Shown here: positions 49,775-58,977 of the stretch, piece by piece
How the letters are laid out: each line of letters starts with the position of its first letter
Position numbering within the stretch: the first letter of the stretch is position 1
Assembly: GCF_000732535.1 (NCBI RefSeq)
Contig: NZ_APNK01000020.1
Coordinates: 1 to 64,000 of the forward strand
Reading direction: 5' to 3'
Length of the DNA: 64,000 nucleotides
Source of the DNA: Salinisphaera hydrothermalis C41B8
Lineage (GTDB): Bacteria > Pseudomonadota > Gammaproteobacteria > Nevskiales > Salinisphaeraceae
Made by a program: the position numbers and the translations under genes
Notes under the pieces: generated by a model
Database searches by the model: none
Told to the model about the DNA's origin: nothing
The model's input: only the letters and a program-made list of their open reading frames with translations

Positions 49775-52700
49775 ATGGCAGAAACCAAGCCCCAAACCGC
49801 ACTCCCGAGTCCGCTCGCGCCGCCGCCGCTCAACCCCGGCGAAGCCGCGCACTGGACCGGCCTCGCCGGCGCCGCCACGGCGCTGGCGTTAGCCTCGTGC
49901 GCGGCCGAGCGCGATGGCCTGACGGTCGCCGTCGTGGCCGACGAGCATCGCGCCTATCGCCTGGAAGAAGAACTGAAGTTCTTCGCCCCGGCCGATCTCG
50001 GCGTCTATCACTTCCCGGACTGGGAAACGCTGCCCTACGACGTCTTCTCGCCGCACGCGGATATCGTGTCGCAGCGGCTGTCGTTGTTGCTGGCCCTGCC
50101 GCGCATGGAGCGCGGTATTCTGATCGTCGCCGCCGACACCCTGCTCCAGCCGTTGCCGCCGCATGCCTTTGTGGACGGTCGCGCCATGGCGTTCGCGGTG
50201 GGCGAGCGGCTCGATTTCCATGCCCTGCGCGAGCGCCTGGAGGCCGCCGGCTATGCCGCGGTCTCGGAAGTCCGTACGCACGGCGAGTTCGCGATTCGCG
50301 GCGCGGTGATGGATCTGTATCCGACCGGCTCGGATCAGCCTTATCGGCTCGATCTGTTCGACGATGAGATCGAGACCATCCGCGCCTTCGATCCCGAAAC
50401 CCAGCGCTCGACCGAAAAGATCGATTCGATCCGGCTGTTGCCGGCGCGCGAGTTTCCGCTCGACGAAGACGCGATCAAGGCCTTCCGCCAGCGCTATCGA
50501 CAGCGCTTCGACGGCGATCCGGGTACGAGCGTGATTTATCGCGATATCTCGCGTGGTATCCCGCCGGGCGGCATCGAATCTTATCTGGCGTTGTTCTTCG
50601 ACGAGATCGCCTCGCTGACCGATTATCTGCCAGCCGGCGCTGGCGTGATCGAGCTCGGCGATGTCGCCGGCGCGCTCGACACCGCCTGGCGCGCGATCGT
50701 CGATCGCCACGAACAGCGCGGCGTGAATCCGGAGCGCCCGATCCTGCCCCCGGACGAAGCTTTCGTTACCCCGGCGCGGCTGAAATCGGCGTTCGACGAA
50801 TACACCGGTGCGCGCATCATCGACGGCGAGACTGGGGATACCCCGTTCGCGGCCGAGAGCGTGCCCAAGCTGGCGGGCGCGGACGTCGCCGCCACCGGGC
50901 GCGCCCTGCGCGATTTCTTCGACACCTTCGACGGCCGGGTGCTGATCACCGGCGACTCCGCCGGCCGCCGCGAAGCACTGCGCGACTGGCTGAGCCAGCT
51001 GGGCCTGGCACCGGCGCGCGTCGAGGGCTGGGCCGAATTCACTGGCCACAACAAGCGCATCGCGGTGACCGCCGCGCCGCTGGAAGCCGGCTGTGTGCTG
51101 GCGGCCGACGGTCTCGCTGTCATCGCCGAGAATCAGCTGACCGGCGCCCGGCCGCCGGCCAAGAAACGCCGCCGTGCGCCGGTCCGCGATCCGGAAACCG
51201 CGATTCGCGAGCTCACCGACCTGGCGCCCGGCGCGCCGGTGGTGCATCAGGACAATGGCGTCGGCCGCTATCAGGGACTGATCAAGCTGTCGGCCGGCGG
51301 TATCGAGAACGAATTCGTCACCATCGAGTATGCCGGCGGCGACCTGCTCTATGTGCCGGTGGCCTCGCTGCATCTGGTACATCGCTTCACCGGCGGCGAT
51401 GCCGATACCGCGCCGCTGCACCGTCTCGGCAACGATCGCTGGGCCAAAGCACGTAAAAAAGCGGCGCAACAAGCCCGCGACACCGCCGCCGATCTGCTCG
51501 AAATCCAGGCCAAGCGCGAGTCGGCGCCCGGCGTGGCGATGGCGCCCGACGAGGCCGATTACGCGAAGTTCGCCGCCCAGTTCCCATTCGAGGAAACGCC
51601 CGACCAGCAGCGCGCCATCGACGAGGTCATGGCCGATCTATCGCGCGCCACACCGATGGATCGCGTGGTCTGTGGCGATGTCGGTTTCGGCAAGACCGAA
51701 GTGGCACTGCGCTCGGCGTTCGTGGCCGTGTCGTCGGGCTACCAGGTTGCGGTCCTCGTGCCGACCACCCTGCTCGCCCAGCAGCATTACCAGAGCTTCG
51801 CCGATCGCTTTGCCGACTGGCCCGTGAAGATCGGCGCGCTCTCGCGCATGCGCACGGGCAAACAGCGCGACACGCTGCTCGAGGAAATGGCCGACGGCAA
51901 GCTGGATATCGTCATCGGCACGCATCGTCTGCTGGCCAAGGACATCCGTTTCAAGAAGCTGGGCCTGCTGATCGTCGACGAGGAGCACCGCTTCGGCGTG
52001 CGCCACAAGGAGCGCATCAAGAGCCTGCGCGCCCAGGTCGATCTGCTCACGCTCACCGCGACGCCGATTCCACGCACGCTCAACATGAGCCTGTCGGGAC
52101 TGCGCGATCTGTCGATTATCGCTACGGCACCGGAATCCCGCCTGGCAATCGAGACCTTCGTATCCAAATACGACGGCGTGCTGCTGCAGGAAGCCGCGCG
52201 CCGCGAGATGCGCCGCGGCGGCCAGATCTATTACGTGCACAACAAGGTCAAGGATATCGAGCGCAAGGCGCGCGATCTGGCCGAGCTGCTGCCCGAGGCC
52301 CGCATCCGCATCGCCCACGGCCAGATGCACGAACGGGAACTCGAAGAGGTGATGCTCGATTTCTATCACCGACGCTTCGATGTTCTGCTCTGCACCACGA
52401 TCGTGGAATCCGGCATCGACGTGCCGAGCGCCAATACCATCATCATCGATCGGGCCGATACCTTCGGCCTCGCCCAGCTGCATCAGCTGCGCGGCCGCGT
52501 CGGGCGTTCGCATCATCGGGCCTATGCCTATCTACTCACGCCCGATGAAGTATCGATGACCCCGGATGCCCAGAAGCGGCTCGACGCCCTGGCTTCGCTG
52601 CACGATCTGGGCGCCGGCTTCGCGCTCGCCACCCATGATCTGGAGATCCGCGGCGCGGGCGAGCTGCTGGGCGAAGGCCAGTCCGGCCAGATCCAGGAGA

Positions 52701-53266
52701 TCGGCTTCGATCTCTATCGCCAGATGCTCGACCGGGCCGTGGCCGCGTACAAGCGCGGCGAAGTACCGGAGGCCGATGCCGACGAACTCATGAGCGCGAC
52801 CGAGGTGGAACTCGGCGTACCGGCGCTACTGCCCGAGGACTATATTCCGGACGTGCATATCCGGCTCGTGCTGTACAAGCGCATCAGTGCGGCCAAGGAC
52901 GGCGCTGCCCTGCGCGCGCTGAAGGTGGAACTGATCGATCGCTTCGGCCTGTTGCCGGAACCGACCGAAAATCTGTTCGCGGCCACCAGCCTCAAGCTGC
53001 AATCGGCGCCGCTCGCGCTCGCCAAGCTGGAAGCCGGCCCGGACGTCGGCCGCCTGCATTTCGGTAAGGCCAGCCGGGTGGACCCGGCCACGCTGATCAC
53101 CCTCGTCCAGGCCGATCCAAGAGCCTATCGGCTGGAAGGCGATTCCAAGCTGGTGTTCTTCCGTGACATGCCCGACGTGGCCACCCGCATCGAACGCATC
53201 GCCGAGCTGCTCGACAAGCTGGGCGCACCGCGCCTCAACGAGGCCGAGGAAGCGGTCGCCGGTTAG
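49775..53266 (+). CDS. mfd: Transcription-repair coupling factor Mfd
   Basis: This 1163-residue ATPase removes stalled RNA polymerase from damaged DNA and recruits UvrA. The N-terminal UvrB-homology modules contain FPDWETLPYD. They are followed by the RNA polymerase-interacting domain near 480-560 (VHQDNGVGRYQGL), the translocase motor with Walker A GDVGFGKTEVA, DEEHRFGV and TATPIPRTL, a TRG motif region around GRVGRSHHRAYAYLL, and the C-terminal D7 domain. Its length equals that of known Mfd proteins. It lies 60 bases after aguB, with a possible own promoter (AATAAT near 49757). Confidence 0.97.
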   Translation: MAETKPQTALPSPLAPPPLNPGEAAHWTGLAGAATALALASCAAERDGLTVAVVADEHRAYRLEEELKFFAPADLGVYHFPDWETLPYDVFSPHADIVSQRLSLLLALPRMERGILIVAADTLLQPLPPHAFVDGRAMAFAVGERLDFHALRERLEAAGYAAVSEVRTHGEFAIRGAVMDLYPTGSDQPYRLDLFDDEIETIRAFDPETQRSTEKIDSIRLLPAREFPLDEDAIKAFRQRYRQRFDGDPGTSVIYRDISRGIPPGGIESYLALFFDEIASLTDYLPAGAGVIELGDVAGALDTAWRAIVDRHEQRGVNPERPILPPDEAFVTPARLKSAFDEYTGARIIDGETGDTPFAAESVPKLAGADVAATGRALRDFFDTFDGRVLITGDSAGRREALRDWLSQLGLAPARVEGWAEFTGHNKRIAVTAAPLEAGCVLAADGLAVIAENQLTGARPPAKKRRRAPVRDPETAIRELTDLAPGAPVVHQDNGVGRYQGLIKLSAGGIENEFVTIEYAGGDLLYVPVASLHLVHRFTGGDADTAPLHRLGNDRWAKARKKAAQQARDTAADLLEIQAKRESAPGVAMAPDEADYAKFAAQFPFEETPDQQRAIDEVMADLSRATPMDRVVCGDVGFGKTEVALRSAFVAVSSGYQVAVLVPTTLLAQQHYQSFADRFADWPVKIGALSRMRTGKQRDTLLEEMADGKLDIVIGTHRLLAKDIRFKKLGLLIVDEEHRFGVRHKERIKSLRAQVDLLTLTATPIPRTLNMSLSGLRDLSIIATAPESRLAIETFVSKYDGVLLQEAARREMRRGGQIYYVHNKVKDIERKARDLAELLPEARIRIAHGQMHERELEEVMLDFYHRRFDVLLCTTIVESGIDVPSANTIIIDRADTFGLAQLHQLRGRVGRSHHRAYAYLLTPDEVSMTPDAQKRLDALASLHDLGAGFALATHDLEIRGAGELLGEGQSGQIQEIGFDLYRQMLDRAVAAYKRGEVPEADADELMSATEVELGVPALLPEDYIPDVHIRLVLYKRISAAKDGAALRALKVELIDRFGLLPEPTENLFAATSLKLQSAPLALAKLEAGPDVGRLHFGKASRVDPATLITLVQADPRAYRLEGDSKLVFFRDMPDVATRIERIAELLDKLGAPRLNEAEEAVAG

Positions 53267-53533
53267 ACCGCTGTTCTCGTTCGACGAAAAAGTCCGCCAA
53301 TAAACGCGAACGAGCGCCAATCGTTGATATCGAGGCTTGGCGCACAATGAACGAACGTGCGACATCTCGTGACGCTCTGGCAGGCGCCTGCTGGCTGCAT
53401 CGAGCGCCGCCCCCCCCGCAAGTAAAACGAACGGCTGACTCGTTGCGCAACACAGCCGTCAAACGCATTTGCGCGCCCGTTTGCGTTTATTTGCGGACTG
53501 TCATTCCCGCGACAGCGGCGACCAAGCCGTTTA

Positions 53534-53558
53534 GAGCCTATTCCAATAGGCTCTTAGA
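53534..53558. repeat. Palindromic element overlapping a stop codon (copy 2)
   Basis: These 25 bases are identical to 18876-18900. Here the stem extends to AGAGCCTATT with AATAGGCTCT. The TAA stop of the thioinosine phosphorylase gene (53554-53556 on the minus strand) lies at its edge, exactly as for proB in copy 1. The 267 bases between it and mfd show no gene. Confidence 0.85.
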
Positions 53559-54303
53559 GGGTCGGCAGCACCGCTTCGAGCCATGCCTCAATGTTCGCCA
53601 TGGCCCGTGCCAGCGTGGCCTCGATCTCGGCATGAATCGCCAGCCCGCCGGTACGCCCGGCCGCCTTGTTCACGACCACACTCGCACAGGCATAATCCAG
53701 GCCGGCCTCGCGTGCCAGCCCGGCCTCCGGCATGCCGGTCATGCCGACGATATCGCAGCCGTCGCGCTCCATGCGATCGATCTCGGCGGCAGTTTCCAGG
53801 CGCGGGCCCTGGGTGACGCCGTAGACCGCGGCCTCCGCCGGGTCGAAGCCGAGCCCGCTTGCCGCGTTGATCAGCGCCTGGCGTAGTGCCGGTGCGTACG
53901 GGTCGGTGAAATCAATATGATCCAGCGCGCCGGCACTCGCATCGTCGTAGAACGTATGCGCTCGCCCCCAGCTGTAGTCGATGATCTGGTGCGGCACGAC
54001 GATCCGGCCCGGGGCCATGGCCTCGGTGATGCCGCCAACGGCCGCGATCGCGATCACCTGCCGGCAGCCGGCATCCGCGAGTGCGCGGATATTGGCGCGA
54101 TAATTGATGGCATGCGGCGCGAGCCGGTGGCCGGGGCCGTGGCGCATGACGAAGCAGACGTCGCGACCGGCAAAGGTGCCGTGTACCAGAGGCCCGGAGG
54201 CCGGCCCGTATGCGGTGTCCGGAATCGTGGCCGGGCCGTTGGTCTCGACGCCAGCCAGGCCGGCCAGCGCAGTGCCGCCGATGATACCGATGGGTTCGCT
54301 CAT
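53554..54303 (-). CDS. S-methyl-5'-thioinosine phosphorylase (MTAP family)
   Basis: This 249-residue purine nucleoside phosphorylase of the MTAP/PNP family has the phosphate-binding segment RHGPGHRLAPHAINYRANI near 53-71 and a substrate segment VGMTGMPEAGLARE. The latter resembles the P. aeruginosa S-methyl-5'-thioinosine phosphorylase rather than classical MTA phosphorylases. The product, hypoxanthine, would be used by the phosphoribosyltransferase encoded just upstream with an ATGA overlap. Substrate preference (MTI rather than MTA) is an inference from that resemblance and the partner gene. Confidence 0.8.
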   Translation of the reverse strand: MSEPIGIIGGTALAGLAGVETNGPATIPDTAYGPASGPLVHGTFAGRDVCFVMRHGPGHRLAPHAINYRANIRALADAGCRQVIAIAAVGGITEAMAPGRIVVPHQIIDYSWGRAHTFYDDASAGALDHIDFTDPYAPALRQALINAASGLGFDPAEAAVYGVTQGPRLETAAEIDRMERDGCDIVGMTGMPEAGLAREAGLDYACASVVVNKAAGRTGGLAIHAEIEATLARAMANIEAWLEAVLPTL

Positions 54304-54872
54304 GCGACGTCCTGGCCGATCGCCCAGACGCCGGGCAACTGGCGGAAATAGCCCTTGTAATCCATCCCCGAACCGAACACGTAGCGATCGGCGACGGTGC
54401 AGCCGACATAATCGGCCGACAAACCCGACGCGCGGCGGTCGTGGTCCTTCAACAACAGCATGGCGGTACGCACCGAGGCCGCGCCCTGACCGCGAATCGA
54501 CTCGAGAATCGCAGCCAGCGTATGGCCTTCATCGATGATGTCGTCGACGATCAGCACGTGCCGGCCGGCCAGCCGCAGCCCGGGGCTGACTTTCCAGACC
54601 AGCTCACCGCCGGCGGTCTCGCCGCGATAGCGCGTGGCATGCAGATAATCGAGTTCGAACGGAAAGTCCAGGCGCTTGCCGAGCTCCGCCGTGGCCTGCA
54701 GCCCACCCAGCATCACACACATCACCACCGGGTCGAGCTCGGCCAGATCCCGGGTGACCTCCGCGGCCATGCGATCGTAGGCGGCATTGATCTCGTCTTC
54801 CGTGATCAGACAGTCCGCGCTGTCGTACACGGCCTTGGCCTCTTCGTAACGCTGTCGGTCCAAACCGCTCAT
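54300..54872 (-). CDS. hpt: Hypoxanthine-guanine phosphoribosyltransferase
   Basis: This 190-residue purine salvage enzyme makes IMP or GMP from hypoxanthine or guanine and PRPP. The PRPP loop is VLIVDDIIDEGHT near 105-117, and the flexible loop region contains YLHATRYRGE. The C-terminal YVFGSGMDYKGYFRQLPGVWAI is typical of the Hpt proteins that neighbour nagZ in pseudomonads. It is co-translated with the thioinosine phosphorylase. Confidence 0.9.
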   Translation of the reverse strand: MSGLDRQRYEEAKAVYDSADCLITEDEINAAYDRMAAEVTRDLAELDPVVMCVMLGGLQATAELGKRLDFPFELDYLHATRYRGETAGGELVWKVSPGLRLAGRHVLIVDDIIDEGHTLAAILESIRGQGAASVRTAMLLLKDHDRRASGLSADYVGCTVADRYVFGSGMDYKGYFRQLPGVWAIGQDVA

Positions 54873-54881
54873 GGTTTTCCT

Positions 54882-56123
54882 TTACTGTTCGCCGGCATCG
54901 TCCGGTCCCACTTTGCCCTGATCGCTGGCACGTTCTCGGGCGACGTCCCGTTTTTCCTCGGATTGTACCTTTTCGCTGTCGATCTCTTCCTGATCGTCGT
55001 CGTCGCTTCCCTGCTGCTCGGCCCGCGCGACCACCAGTTCGCCGGGGATATGAATCGTGGTGGTCGGGAACGAGATGGCACCGCCGTGCTCACGAATCCG
55101 ATCCTGTACCCGTTGCAACACACCCTGCTTGATCGCGAGATACTCGGCCCAGTCAGTGGTATGGGTATAACAGTAGACCAGCAGATCGAGCGACGAAGCC
55201 GACAGCGAATCGAGATAGGTCAGGATGACCTGCTCCGAATCGATGTTTTCGTCCTCGTCGAGCATCGAGCGGATGTCTTCGACTAGATCGGGGACGATCG
55301 CAGCATCCTCGTAGCGGATGCCGATGGTTTCGTTGATCAGCCGATGACTCATGCGCGACGGGTTTTCCAGCGCGACGTTCGAGAACACGGCGTTGGGCAC
55401 ATATAACGGCCGCATGTCGAAGCGCCTCACCGTGGTCGCCCGCCAGCCAATGGCCTCGACCGTGCCCTCGATATCGCGATCCGGCGAGCGGATCCAGTCG
55501 CCGACTGAAAACGGCCGATTCAGATAGACCGTCACCCCGCCGAAAATATTGGCGAGCACGTCGCGGGCGGCAAAACCCACGGCAATGCCGCCTACACCCG
55601 AGAACGTCAGCAGCCCGGACGGGCTGACACCGAACTGATCCAGCAGCACGAGCCCGGCAATGATCAGCGTCACGGCACGGACCAGCTTGGCGATGGCATC
55701 GGCCGTGGTGGCGTCCAGTTTATCGTGGCGGCGCGCCGCCCGTGCCAGCGCATTCTTCTCGATCGTGCCGATCAGGCGGAATGCGAACCACACCATGGTC
55801 AGTGTGATCAGAATGCCGCGAACCTTGGGCACATAATCCCGCCAGGGATGATCCGGCGAGGTCGCGAGCACGATGGCGATCGAAACCCCGGCGATCCACA
55901 ACAGCACCTGTAGCGGCCCGTTGACGCTGCGATACAGCGCGTCGTCCCAGAGATTGCGGGTCTTGAGCACCCGGCGATGCAGACAGGCGAATATCCCGCG
56001 CGTGAGCAGGTCAAGCAACGCCGTGATGACCAGAATCCCGGCGACATCGATCACCGTGCCCCACTCGCTCTTCAGCGATAGATACTGCGACATGAAGTGC
56101 TGGTAGGTATCGACCAGATTCAT
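54882..56123 (-). CDS. Mechanosensitive ion channel, MscS family
   Basis: This 413-residue inner-membrane protein has four or five N-terminal transmembrane helices (to about residue 175). The pore-lining MscS helix follows, with SGVGGIAVGFAARDVLANIFGG, then the beta domain (FSVGDWIRSPDRDIEGTVEAIGWRATTVRRFD) and an alpha/beta vestibule. The last 45 residues are highly charged, rich in Glu, Asp and Lys. It resembles the YbdG/YnaI-type channels with extra helices, which release solutes on osmotic downshock. It starts in a one-base TGATG overlap with nagZ. Confidence 0.92.
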   Translation of the reverse strand: MNLVDTYQHFMSQYLSLKSEWGTVIDVAGILVITALLDLLTRGIFACLHRRVLKTRNLWDDALYRSVNGPLQVLLWIAGVSIAIVLATSPDHPWRDYVPKVRGILITLTMVWFAFRLIGTIEKNALARAARRHDKLDATTADAIAKLVRAVTLIIAGLVLLDQFGVSPSGLLTFSGVGGIAVGFAARDVLANIFGGVTVYLNRPFSVGDWIRSPDRDIEGTVEAIGWRATTVRRFDMRPLYVPNAVFSNVALENPSRMSHRLINETIGIRYEDAAIVPDLVEDIRSMLDEDENIDSEQVILTYLDSLSASSLDLLVYCYTHTTDWAEYLAIKQGVLQRVQDRIREHGGAISFPTTTIHIPGELVVARAEQQGSDDDDQEEIDSEKVQSEEKRDVARERASDQGKVGPDDAGEQ

Positions 56124-57160
56124 CAGGCAGCTCCCATCAGCCGGGCGGCGGTCTCGCGCGCGGCGGCCAGTCGGGTCGGATCGGTTTCGAATACGGTGTC
56201 CGCGGCGCGCAGGCGACGTGCCAGCGCCTCACGGCGCGCACGGCCACGATCCGCTGCCCCCTCGGCCACTGCATCCCGGGCGACAAGCGCGGCGTCACGA
56301 TCGTTGCAGACCGGCAGATAATCACAGCCGGCGGTCAACGCCAGGCGCGTGCGCTCGGCATAATCGCCGAGGGCCGCGGCCCCGCCCATGCTGAGATCGT
56401 CGCAGAACACGCAGCCGGCGAAGCCAAGCCGCCCGCGCAGGATATCCTCGATCCAGACGCGCGACAGGCTGGCCGGACGCTCGTCTACAGCGGTGTAGCG
56501 CACATGCGCCATCATCACCGACGCGATGTCCTGCTCGACGAGCCTCGCGAACGGCGTCCAATCTTTTTCCAACGCCGCCAGCGGACGCTCGTCGACCGGC
56601 AGCTCGTGGTGCGAATCGGCCGCGACATGGCCATGCCCGGGGAAGTGCTTGGCGGTGGCCGCACTGCCGGCGTCGGCTAAACTCTGCGCGAAAACAGCCG
56701 TCAGATCGGTCACGATATCCGCCGTATCGCCGAATGCACGGCTGCCGATAACGGCCGAGACGCCGTAATCGAGATCCGCCACCGGCGACAGCGGCATATC
56801 CACGCCCACGCCGCGCAGCTCGGTCGCTACCAGCCAGGCCAGCTCGCGCGTCGCGTCTCGCGCGGCGGCCGGATCGTCGCGATAGGCCCGGCCCAGCGCC
56901 CGCATCGGCGGGATCGGCGTCAACCCGTCGCGAAAGCGCTGGACCCGACCGCCCTCGTAATCGGCCACGATCAGCAGATTCGGGCGCGCGGCGCGCATCT
57001 CGGCGGTCAGTGCCGACAGCTGCTCCGGGCTGGAGAAATTACGGCTGAACAGAATCGCCCCGCCCACCGTCGCGTCCGCCAGCAGTTCGCGATCGGCTTC
57101 GGTGAGCGTGGTGCCTTCGACATCGACCAGCAGGGGCCCGGGCGGCAAGCCCGGACTCAT
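56123..57160 (-). CDS. nagZ: Beta-N-acetylhexosaminidase NagZ
   Basis: This 345-residue cytosolic family-3 glycosidase removes GlcNAc from anhydromuropeptides during peptidoglycan recycling. The key histidine and aspartate loop KHFPGHGHVAADSHHELP is intact, and the nucleophile aspartate is in CDDLSMGGA. Also visible are ILFSRNFSSPEQL and ADYEGGRVQRFRDGLTPIPP. The ATG at 57160 overlaps the CYTH stop codon by ATGA and is preferred over 57175. Confidence 0.95.
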   Translation of the reverse strand: MSPGLPPGPLLVDVEGTTLTEADRELLADATVGGAILFSRNFSSPEQLSALTAEMRAARPNLLIVADYEGGRVQRFRDGLTPIPPMRALGRAYRDDPAAARDATRELAWLVATELRGVGVDMPLSPVADLDYGVSAVIGSRAFGDTADIVTDLTAVFAQSLADAGSAATAKHFPGHGHVAADSHHELPVDERPLAALEKDWTPFARLVEQDIASVMMAHVRYTAVDERPASLSRVWIEDILRGRLGFAGCVFCDDLSMGGAAALGDYAERTRLALTAGCDYLPVCNDRDAALVARDAVAEGAADRGRARREALARRLRAADTVFETDPTRLAAARETAARLMGAA

Positions 57161-57636
57161 GCGTCGTTGCTCCACTGGCTGTAGGGCAAAAACGCCAGCG
57201 CATGGTTGTAGTAACGCACGTCGTCGGTAATCTCGGCGCCGAGCCAGTCGGGCCGCTCGAACGCTTCATCGGCGCTGTCGAGTTCGATTTCGGCGACGAT
57301 CAACGGCGCGTTGGCACCCACGAATTCGTCGATCTCCCAGACATGGCCGGCGTGCTTTACCCAGTAGCGCGTCTTTTCCACCGGCGGGGTGAGCGTCAGG
57401 TTGTCCAGGATCTCGCGGGCCTCGGCCAGCGGAATCGGATACTCGTATTCGGCCCGCGACGCGCCGACCTGCGCCGCCTTGAGGTTGAGATTGGCCTGCT
57501 CGCCCTCGATGCGCACGCGCACCGACGCCCGGCCGGAATCGTTGAGATACCCCTGGGCGAAGCGCTGGCTGGCATGGGCGGCCGCGCGCCAGGCGTCGCC
57601 GACGACGAGAAACTTGCGTTCGATTTCCAGTGCCAT
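57157..57636 (-). CDS. CYTH domain protein (triphosphate tunnel enzyme)
   Basis: This 159-residue protein consists of the CYTH fold only. The signature EIERKFLV opens the protein at residues 4-11, and alternating charged strands (RVRIEGEQANLNLK, KTRYWV, WEIDEF, IVAEIEL) would line the tunnel. Single-domain bacterial homologues hydrolyse inorganic triphosphate; the physiological role is unknown. It is co-translated with nagZ. Confidence 0.88.
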   Translation of the reverse strand: MALEIERKFLVVGDAWRAAAHASQRFAQGYLNDSGRASVRVRIEGEQANLNLKAAQVGASRAEYEYPIPLAEAREILDNLTLTPPVEKTRYWVKHAGHVWEIDEFVGANAPLIVAEIELDSADEAFERPDWLGAEITDDVRYYNHALAFLPYSQWSNDA

Positions 57637-57645
57637 GAATTGCTT

Positions 57646-58977
57646 TTATTGGGCCAAATCAAATACCGCCATCGATTCGATATGCGCGGTATGCGGGAAC
57701 ATGTCCATCACGCCGGCCGCGGTCAGCCGGTAGCCGTACTGCTCGACCAGGGTCGCGGCATCGCGCGCCAGCGTGGCCGGATGACAGGAGCAGTACACGA
57801 TGCGCTGCGCCCCGGTCGCGGCCACATGCCCGAGCACTTCGGCCGCGCCGGAGCGCGGTGGGTCGAGCAGCACTTTATCGGCGCGTTCCGGGCGCCAGGC
57901 CGGGCGCTCTGCCGGCTCGAACAGGTTGTCGACGTGGGCGCTGATATTGGTCGCCCCGTTGCGGGCGGCATTGGCGCGTGCCCGCTCGACCAGCCCGGCC
58001 TCGCCCTCGACCGTGATCACCTCGCGCGCGGCGCGCGACAGCGGCACGGAGAAATTGCCGAGCCCGGAAAACAGCTCCAGCACCGTGTCGTCGGCGCCGA
58101 CATCCAGCTGGGCCAATGCCGTATCGATCATGCGGCGATTGATATCGCCGTGGATCTGTACGAAATCGTTCGGCTGGAAATACAAGCGGGCGTCGTAGGC
58201 CGGCAAGTCGTAGTACAACGGCTCGGGTTCGCCCGATAACGGCGCAATCGTGGATTCGTTGCCCGGCTGCAAATAGATGACGAACCCGGTCGCGCGTTCG
58301 TAGTCGGCCAGGCGCTCGCGGTCCACGGTGGACGGCTCTTCCAGGACACGAAAGACCAGCGCGATGTGGTTATCGCCGGCCGCGACCTCGATCTGCGGGA
58401 TGGCGCTGCAGATGGACAGATCGTCGATCAGCCGGCCCAGTTCGGCCAGCCGGGTGCCGACCTCCGGCACCAGCACTTCGCAGCGCGAGAGCTGGGCGAT
58501 GAACGGCGCCCCACGCTCGCGAAAGCCGACCAGCGTGCCGCCTTTCTTGGGGACATGCTTGGCACCCAGCCGTGCGCGACGACGATAGCCCCAGCGCGCG
58601 CCGACCAGCGGTTCGAGCACGCGTTCGGGCGCGACGCCGCCGACGCGCGTGAGCGCATCCAGCAGTTGACGCTGCTTGAACTCGACCTGCGCTTCGGGCG
58701 AAGCATGCTGCAGGATGCAGCCGCCACAGACGCCGAAATGCGCACAACGTGGCGTGGCCCGATCTGGGGACGCCGAGAACAGCGTGGCCATTTCGGCCTG
58801 TTCGTAGTCGCGCTTGACCTTGATCGGCTGGTACAGCGCCTGCTCGCCGGGCAGCGTATCGGCCACGAAGATGGCCTTGCCGTCGACATGACCGACACCG
58901 CGGCCGTTGCTGGCCAGATCGGTGATATCGACGACGCCAAGCTCGGGGCGTTTTTTACGATTGCGACGCCGGCTCAT
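57646..58977 (-). CDS. rlmD: 23S rRNA (uracil-1939-C5)-methyltransferase RlmD
   Basis: This 443-residue enzyme has an N-terminal TRAM domain, an iron-sulfur cluster (CAHFGVCGGCILQH region near 87-100, plus an earlier or later cysteine) and a SAM methyltransferase domain with ELFSGLGNFSVPL. The catalytic motif is VLLDPPRSGA, followed by the nucleophilic cysteine in RIVYCSCHPATLARD. It overlaps by four bases with the degenerate exonuclease gene upstream. relA, which commonly follows rlmD in pseudomonads, is not present. Confidence 0.95.
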   Translation of the reverse strand: MSRRRNRKKRPELGVVDITDLASNGRGVGHVDGKAIFVADTLPGEQALYQPIKVKRDYEQAEMATLFSASPDRATPRCAHFGVCGGCILQHASPEAQVEFKQRQLLDALTRVGGVAPERVLEPLVGARWGYRRRARLGAKHVPKKGGTLVGFRERGAPFIAQLSRCEVLVPEVGTRLAELGRLIDDLSICSAIPQIEVAAGDNHIALVFRVLEEPSTVDRERLADYERATGFVIYLQPGNESTIAPLSGEPEPLYYDLPAYDARLYFQPNDFVQIHGDINRRMIDTALAQLDVGADDTVLELFSGLGNFSVPLSRAAREVITVEGEAGLVERARANAARNGATNISAHVDNLFEPAERPAWRPERADKVLLDPPRSGAAEVLGHVAATGAQRIVYCSCHPATLARDAATLVEQYGYRLTAAGVMDMFPHTAHIESMAVFDLAQ

